A DNA stretch of 9,340 nucleotides from an uncultured Thermoleophilia bacterium (GTDB taxonomy: Bacteria > Actinomycetota > Thermoleophilia > UBA2241). The stretch is from contig CAIWHY010000108.1 of assembly GCA_903912585.1 (NCBI GenBank), positions 1 through 9,340 on the forward strand, given 5' to 3'. A model generated the notes under the pieces. It saw only the letters and a program-made list of their open reading frames with translations. It was not told the origin of the DNA and searched no databases. The position numbers were made by a program, and so were the translations under genes. Below are positions 5,976 through 9,340 of the stretch, piece by piece; the first letter of the stretch is position 1; the number at the start of each line of letters is the position of its first letter.

Positions 5976-6992
5976 CTACGCCGCCGGCTGCTGCTGCGTG
6001 ACGCAGTGGACGTTGCCGTCGGCCTTGGCCAGCTCCATCGTCTGAAGCTGGACGACGTCGCGACCCGGGAAGAGGCGCGCGACGATGGCGCGTGCCTCTT
6101 CGTCGCGCGGGTCGCCGAAGCCCGGCATCACCACGCCGCCGTCGGCGACGTAGAAGTTGACGTAGCTCGGTGAGAGCCGCCGTCCGGCCCGCTCCGGCCG
6201 GGCCGGTCGCGGGAGCTCGACGACCTCGAGCGCGCGGCCTCTGGCGTCGGTGGCCGCGCGCAGCCGCCGCAGGTTCTCCTGGATGGCCCCGTGCTGCGGG
6301 TCCTGCGGGTCGTCGCAGGCGAGCGCTACCACGACGCGGGGTGCCGCGAAGCAGGCGAGGTTGTCGACGTGCCCCCCGGTGTTGTCGTGCTCGAGCGCGC
6401 CGGTGAGCCACACGACTTGGCGAGCGCCGAGGTACTCGCAGAGGAGCGCCTCGGCATCGGCCTTCCCGAGCCCGGGGTTGCGGCGCGGGTCCAGGACGAC
6501 GTCCTCCGTCGTGAGCAACGTCCCCTCGCCGTCGGTGTGCACGGCGCCGCCCTCGAGCACGAGCGGCGCGGCGAAGCGCCGGGCGCCGACGAGGTCGAGG
6601 ATCCGCCGCGCCATGTTCGAGGTGCGCGCGTAGTCCGCATAGATGCCGCCGTAGGCGTTGAAGCGCCAGTCCACGCCCGCCAGCCCGCCGCGTCCGTCCA
6701 CGAGAAAGGTCGGCGCGCTGTCGCGCGCCCAGGAGTCGTCGCTCGGCAGCTCCACGACCTCCGCGCCCGGCGTGCCGGCGAGGGCGCGCCGCGCCTGCCG
6801 CAGGTCGGCGGCGTTCGCCGTCATGGTGACCGGCTCGAGGCGGGCAACGGCGCGCGCGATCTCGACGTACGTCGCGCGCGCCCTCTCGATGTCGTCCCAG
6901 TTCTCCGGCCGGCACGGCCAAGCCATCCAGCAGCCCGCGTGCGGCGCCCATTCCGCCGGCATGAAGAAGCCGGCTTCGCGCGGTGTGGCCAC
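5976..6992 (-). CDS. aguA: agmatine deiminase
   Basis: Agmatine deiminase (338 aa from the chosen start) of the guanidino-group-modifying superfamily: agmatine + H2O gives N-carbamoylputrescine + NH3, a step from arginine to putrescine. Family landmarks in order: MPAEWAPHAGCWMAWP near the N-terminus, SWARDSAPTF (about 87-96), WRFNAYGG (109-116), EGGAVHTDGEGT (147-158) with the substrate-binding acid, GGHVDNLACF with the catalytic His (about 208) and Asp (210), and the terminal GNVHCVTQQQPA with the catalytic Cys (about 330). GTG 6992 is preferred: minus-strand GGAGGT lies just upstream and relatives begin shortly before PREAGFFMPAEW. An in-frame ATG at 7115 would add 41 residues made of an eight-residue repeat and is unlikely. 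No aguB-like amidohydrolase or other polyamine gene is in the window. It is convergent with the methyltransferase and divergent from a membrane protein. Confidence 0.95.
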   Translation of the reverse strand: MATPREAGFFMPAEWAPHAGCWMAWPCRPENWDDIERARATYVEIARAVARLEPVTMTANAADLRQARRALAGTPGAEVVELPSDDSWARDSAPTFLVDGRGGLAGVDWRFNAYGGIYADYARTSNMARRILDLVGARRFAAPLVLEGGAVHTDGEGTLLTTEDVVLDPRRNPGLGKADAEALLCEYLGARQVVWLTGALEHDNTGGHVDNLACFAAPRVVVALACDDPQDPQHGAIQENLRRLRAATDARGRALEVVELPRPARPERAGRRLSPSYVNFYVADGGVVMPGFGDPRDEEARAIVARLFPGRDVVQLQTMELAKADGNVHCVTQQQPAA

Positions 6993-7013
6993 GCTCACCT
7001 CCAGGTCGCCGGG

Positions 7014-7019
7014 AGCATA
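7014..7019 (-). promoter_or_regulatory. probable -10 element of aguA
   Basis: Minus-strand TATGCT within GATATGCTCCC, the most AT-rich spot in this region. It lies 21 bases before GTG 6992 and just ahead of the Shine-Dalgarno. No clear -35 is seen; the tandem repeat begins about 22 bases further upstream. Confidence 0.4.
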
Positions 7020-7040
7020 TCGCAGGCGCGGCAGAGCGCG

Positions 7041-7098
7041 GCGGAACGCCTCCGGGAGCGCGCCGCGGAACGCTTCCGGGAGCGCGCCGCGGAACGCC
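7041..7098. repeat. 24-bp tandem repeat with dyad core, about 2.4 copies
   Basis: Units 7041-7064 and 7065-7088 differ at one base, and a partial third copy (GCGGAACGCC) covers 7089-7098. Unit 2 contains the perfect palindrome CGGAACGCTTCCG (7066-7078); unit 1 has the same core with one mismatch. The repeat sits between the aguA and 7150 start codons, about 22 bases upstream of each proposed -10. It may be a pair of operator sites or a replication-slippage repeat. Confidence 0.75.
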
Positions 7099-7119
7099 GT
7101 CGATCGCTCACACATCGGC

Positions 7120-7125
7120 TACAGT
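7120..7125 (+). promoter_or_regulatory. possible -10 element of the 7150 gene
   Basis: TACAGT, about 25 bases before ATG 7150, would give a start near 7132, just ahead of the Shine-Dalgarno GAGGAGG (7139-7145). The -35 region does not match the consensus. Confidence 0.35.
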
Positions 7126-7149
7126 ACGGACATCCGGCGAGGAGGGACC

Positions 7150-7749
7150 ATGATTGCAGGCATCCGGCTCTTCAACGCGCGCTCGGTGCGCTGGCTCGAC
7201 GTCGGCGTCGTCGTGTGGATCGTGGTCTGGGCGGCGCTCGGCGTGCTCATCTGGCACGACATCCGGGCTCAGGCCGAGCTGAGCCAGAACGTGGTCAAGA
7301 TCGGATCCGCCGTCCGGGACACCGGGGACGCCCTCGGCGTGGTCGGCGGACTCCCCCTGGTGGGTGGCAGCATCGGCAGCTTCGCCGACAAGATCAAGAA
7401 GACCGGCCAGGACGTGATGACGAGCGGCGAGGCCAGCCACTCGGGCATCCTGCGCGTCGCCGTCGTGAGCGGCCTCGGCGGCGGCCTGCTGCCCGCCGCG
7501 CTCGTCCTCCTGCTCTACGTGCCGGTCCGGCTGGCCTGGCGACGTGACGTCCGCGCCGTTCGCGCCGGCCTCGCTTCGTCGGCCGCCGACCCGGCGTTCG
7601 AGCACTACCTGGCGCGCCGGGCCGTCGACGTGCTGCCGTGGGACGGCCTGCGCGCCGTCAGCGGCGACCCGTGGCGGGAGATCGCCGCAGGCGAGTTCCG
7701 CGCTCTCGCGGACGCCGAGCTGGCGCGGCTGGGGATCCAGCGCCCGTAG
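7150..7749 (+). CDS. unrecognised two-helix membrane protein
   Basis: Predicted 199-aa membrane protein that I do not recognise. Helix 1 is at 16-36 (LDVGVVVWIVVWAALGVLIW). An extracytoplasmic segment of about 65 residues (37-100) follows, rich in Gly, Asp and Val and containing GSAVRDTGDALGVVGGLPLVGGSIGSFADK, here spanning about 52-81. Helix 2 is at 101-125, followed directly by arginines (LAWRRDVRAVRAG) that mark the inside. A cytoplasmic C-terminal domain of about 70 residues ends in a helical, acidic stretch (WREIAAGEFRALADAELARL). The middle segment resembles loops of other actinobacterial membrane proteins of unknown function. ATG 7150 has a strong Shine-Dalgarno GAGGAGG at 7139-7145. 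It is divergent from aguA and followed by tandem hairpins, so it is probably a single-gene unit. Confidence 0.78.
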   Translation: MIAGIRLFNARSVRWLDVGVVVWIVVWAALGVLIWHDIRAQAELSQNVVKIGSAVRDTGDALGVVGGLPLVGGSIGSFADKIKKTGQDVMTSGEASHSGILRVAVVSGLGGGLLPAALVLLLYVPVRLAWRRDVRAVRAGLASSAADPAFEHYLARRAVDVLPWDGLRAVSGDPWREIAAGEFRALADAELARLGIQRP

Positions 7750-7764
7750 GGACGCGATCCGTCT

Positions 7765-7816
7765 CGCGCCGGCCTCAGGGCCGGACGCGGAAGGGGCGCC
7801 CCCTCAGGAGCGCCCC
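7765..7816 (+). terminator. two tandem GC hairpins after the 7150 gene
   Basis: Hairpin 1 (7765-7789) is CGCG-CCGGCC, loop TCAG, GGCCGG-a-CGCG. Hairpin 2 (7793-7816) is GGGGCGC, loop of ten bases, GCGCCCC. Both loops contain CTCAGG. They start 16 bases after the stop at 7749. No T-run follows, but twin stems right after a stop codon fit transcription termination or 3'-end protection. Confidence 0.55.
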
Positions 7817-7953
7817 GTAACAGAGACCGTTGGAGAGATTCCGGCTTTCGGCAGCTTCCGGAGCTCTAACGAAAGTGTGCCCGCTTGCGGGCGCCGGTAA
7901 CCGCGCCATTGTCGAGTCCGGACCCCGACCTCCCTCCCCTGGCGCCGCGGTGG

Positions 7954-7959
7954 TAGAGT
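7954..7959 (+). promoter_or_regulatory. probable extended -10 element of the DUF2207 gene
   Basis: TGGTAGAGT (7951-7959) matches an extended -10 (TGn followed by TAnnnT), which could explain the lack of a -35. Transcription would start near 7966, and the 32-base leader contains GGGAGGT (7988-7994). Confidence 0.42.
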
Positions 7960-7997
7960 CACGCGGGGGTTCCCAGAGGCGACGGCCGGGAGGTCGC

Positions 7998-9340
7998 GTG
8001 GCGCGCGAAGTGACGAGTGGCGGCGGCCGGGTCGGGCGGCGGTCCGCTCTGGCCGCGCGACCGATCGTCGTCCTCGCGCTCGTCGCGCTGCTGGCCGCCG
8101 GTCTGGCCGGCCTTTGGGCCGGCCCCGCGGCGGCCAAGTCGTTCTCCATCACCGACGTCACCATCGACGCGACCGTGCAGCCCAACGGCGACGTCACCGT
8201 GCACGAGGCGCGGACGCTCGACTTCTCGGGCAGCTTCCACTACGTCTTCTGGGACTACAGCGCCAAGGGCTCGGACGGCATCAAGGTCACCGGCGCGTCC
8301 GGTCCGACGAGCGCCTCCGCTTCGGCTCCCTATCAGCTGAGCAACGACTCTCAGGCGGCCTTGGGCGTGCAACTGGCTCCCGGCACCTACAGCGTGCAGG
8401 ACACCACGACCGGCGTCCGCGTCCAGCTGAACTTCGCGGTCGCCGACGCGAGCGCGACCTTCGGCGTCGACTACACGGCGCTCGGCGCCGCCAAACGCTG
8501 GCAGGACACGGCAGAGCTGTACTGGCAGTTCGTCGGCGCCGAAACGGCGGTGCCGGCGGGTCACGTGCGCATCACCGTCCACCTGCCGCCGGGCGTCCAG
8601 AAGAGCGAGGTCCGCGCCTGGACCCACGGCCCGCTCTGGGGCAACGTCGCGATCCAGCCGGACGGCAGCGTCGTGAGCACGGTCTCGCCGCTGCCGGCCT
8701 ACACGTTCGTGGAGTCCCGCATCCTGTTCCCGGCGTCGGCGCTGCCGCAGGCCAAGCCGCGCTCGGCAGCGCCGCTGGCTACGGTGCTCGCCCAGGAGAA
8801 GACGCTCGCCGGCCAGGCCAACCGCGAGCGCTGGCTGGCGCGCGCCAAGGTCGCGTTCTGGGGCCTCGTCGGTATCGGCATCCCGCTCGTCGCGCTGATC
8901 CTCGTGATCGTCCTCTACGTGCGCTTCGGCCGCGAGCCCAAGCCCAAGTTCCAGGCGCCGTATCTGCGCGACATTCCGGAGCCCTCCCTGCCCCCGGCCC
9001 TCGTGGGCTTCATCTGGCGCATGGGGAGCGTGGGCCGCGAGGACGCCACGGCCACCTTGCTGGACCTCATCGACCGCGGCGTCATCGACATCGAACGCGT
9101 GGAGTGGCAGGAGCAGCACCTGCTGGGCGGCAGCTCGGGCAAGACCAGCTACAAGCTCACGCTGCGCGAGGAGAAGCTGGACGGCCTGCTGCCCTACGAG
9201 CACCACCTCGTCAACTTCCTGTTCACCGAGATCGCCGGCGGCTGGAGCTTCGTGATCGCCGAGCTCAAGGATCTCGCCAAGGCCAAGCGCACGGAGTTCG
9301 CGGCCGGCTACAAAGAGTTCACCGACATGGTCGGCGAGGA
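7998..9340 (+). CDS. DUF2207 (YciQ-like) membrane protein, 3' end cut by window
   Basis: Member of the DUF2207 predicted membrane protein family, whose function is not established. 447 codons are visible before the edge; the family usually runs to about 550-650 with more helices near the C-terminus. An arginine-containing start leads into a hydrophobic stretch (22-41) and AGPAAA|KS, a likely signal peptidase I site after residue 46. The family's extracellular domain follows: FSITDVTIDATVQPNGDVTV (49-68), EARTLDFSGSFHYVFWDY (70-87) and YWQFVGAETAVPAGHVRITV (175-194). A transmembrane helix (287-308) is followed by GREPKPKFQAPYLRDIPEPS and PALVGFIWRMGSVGREDATA (333-352), leading into LLDLIDRGVIDIERV, a winged-helix-like part often seen in this family. 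GTG 7998 is chosen because GGGAGGT ends four bases upstream; the next in-frame GTG (8010) is too far from it. Confidence 0.9.
   Translation, partial: MAREVTSGGGRVGRRSALAARPIVVLALVALLAAGLAGLWAGPAAAKSFSITDVTIDATVQPNGDVTVHEARTLDFSGSFHYVFWDYSAKGSDGIKVTGASGPTSASASAPYQLSNDSQAALGVQLAPGTYSVQDTTTGVRVQLNFAVADASATFGVDYTALGAAKRWQDTAELYWQFVGAETAVPAGHVRITVHLPPGVQKSEVRAWTHGPLWGNVAIQPDGSVVSTVSPLPAYTFVESRILFPASALPQAKPRSAAPLATVLAQEKTLAGQANRERWLARAKVAFWGLVGIGIPLVALILVIVLYVRFGREPKPKFQAPYLRDIPEPSLPPALVGFIWRMGSVGREDATATLLDLIDRGVIDIERVEWQEQHLLGGSSGKTSYKLTLREEKLDGLLPYEHHLVNFLFTEIAGGWSFVIAELKDLAKAKRTEFAAGYKEFTDMVGE

Larger units (their letters stand above)
7750..7997. other. hairpin-rich intergenic region before the DUF2207 gene
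   Basis: 248 bases with no credible gene. After the two terminator-like hairpins comes a less GC-rich stretch (about 7817-7878). AGAG...CTCT and TCCGG...CCGGA there can form a nested stem between about 7832 and 7868. A further hairpin at 7877-7894 has arms GTGCCCGC/GCGGGCGC. Its 3' arm could instead pair with CGCC at 7904-7907, so alternative folds exist. The rest (7908-7950) is C-rich and featureless. Confidence 0.5.

Noticed and set aside
7041..7098. CRISPR-like array
   Set aside because: The units are directly adjacent with no spacers and there are only about 2.4 copies, so this is a tandem repeat.
6993..7115. 41-residue N-terminal extension of agmatine deiminase
   Set aside because: It would be made of the 24-bp repeat translated as eight-residue repeats, is absent from the family's usual start, and a Shine-Dalgarno directly precedes GTG 6992.
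6291..7547. 418-codon open frame on the plus strand
   Set aside because: It covers aguA in antisense and then overlaps the 7150 gene out of frame; no recognisable protein features.
7817..7900. glycine or cobalamin riboswitch
   Set aside because: GGAGAG and CTCTAACG look superficially like glycine-riboswitch edges, but the conserved inner sequences are absent and the downstream gene is not a fitting target.
7959..9206. 415-codon open frame on the minus strand
   Set aside because: Antisense shadow of the DUF2207 gene. Its composition (Arg, Asp, Gly, Gln low complexity) is typical of reverse frames in GC-rich DNA.

Overview
The window is very GC-rich (about 70% by eye), densely packed and free of mobile elements, rRNA, tRNA or CRISPR. 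GTG starts are common, several genes overlap by 4 bases, and two promoters look leaderless. Together with the ABC-exporter, GDSL, agmatine deiminase and DUF2207 gene content, this suggests the chromosome of an actinomycetote. A Thermoleophilia-like soil lineage is plausible, but the lineage is inference only.

Left part (1-2374, minus strand): a two-gene ABC exporter operon of the MacB/LolCDE type. The ATPase (2374-1565) comes first and overlaps by ATGA the FtsX-type permease, which runs off the left edge. Its promoter region and some GC hairpins lie in 2387-2703.

Second block (2704-4599, minus strand): a tight three-gene unit read as GDSL/SGNH esterase, membrane-anchored SRPBCC-fold protein, then a wrecked alpha/beta hydrolase. 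The hydrolase (3209-2704) has at least three frame changes and has lost large internal parts, so I call it a pseudogene. A strong hairpin at 2600-2630 probably ends this unit.

Third block (4645-5711, plus strand): a small two-helix membrane protein overlapping (GTGA) a class I SAM methyltransferase. It is divergent from the GDSL gene across only 45 bases. Each side of that gap carries a -10-like hexamer exactly six bases before the start codon, the signature of leaderless transcripts.

Fourth block: convergent to the methyltransferase is an agmatine deiminase (6992-5976, minus). The gap between them is full of hairpins, including a perfect 14-bp inverted repeat. Divergent from aguA is an unrecognised two-helix membrane protein (7150-7749, plus). 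A 24-bp tandem repeat with a dyad core sits in the shared upstream region.

Right end: after a 248-base intergenic region with several hairpins comes a DUF2207 (YciQ-like) membrane protein with a signal peptide (from 7998, plus), cut by the window edge. I see no defence or other obviously novel multi-gene system. The most interesting items are the decayed hydrolase, the symmetric leaderless divergent promoter, the tandem repeat and the two structured intergenic regions.
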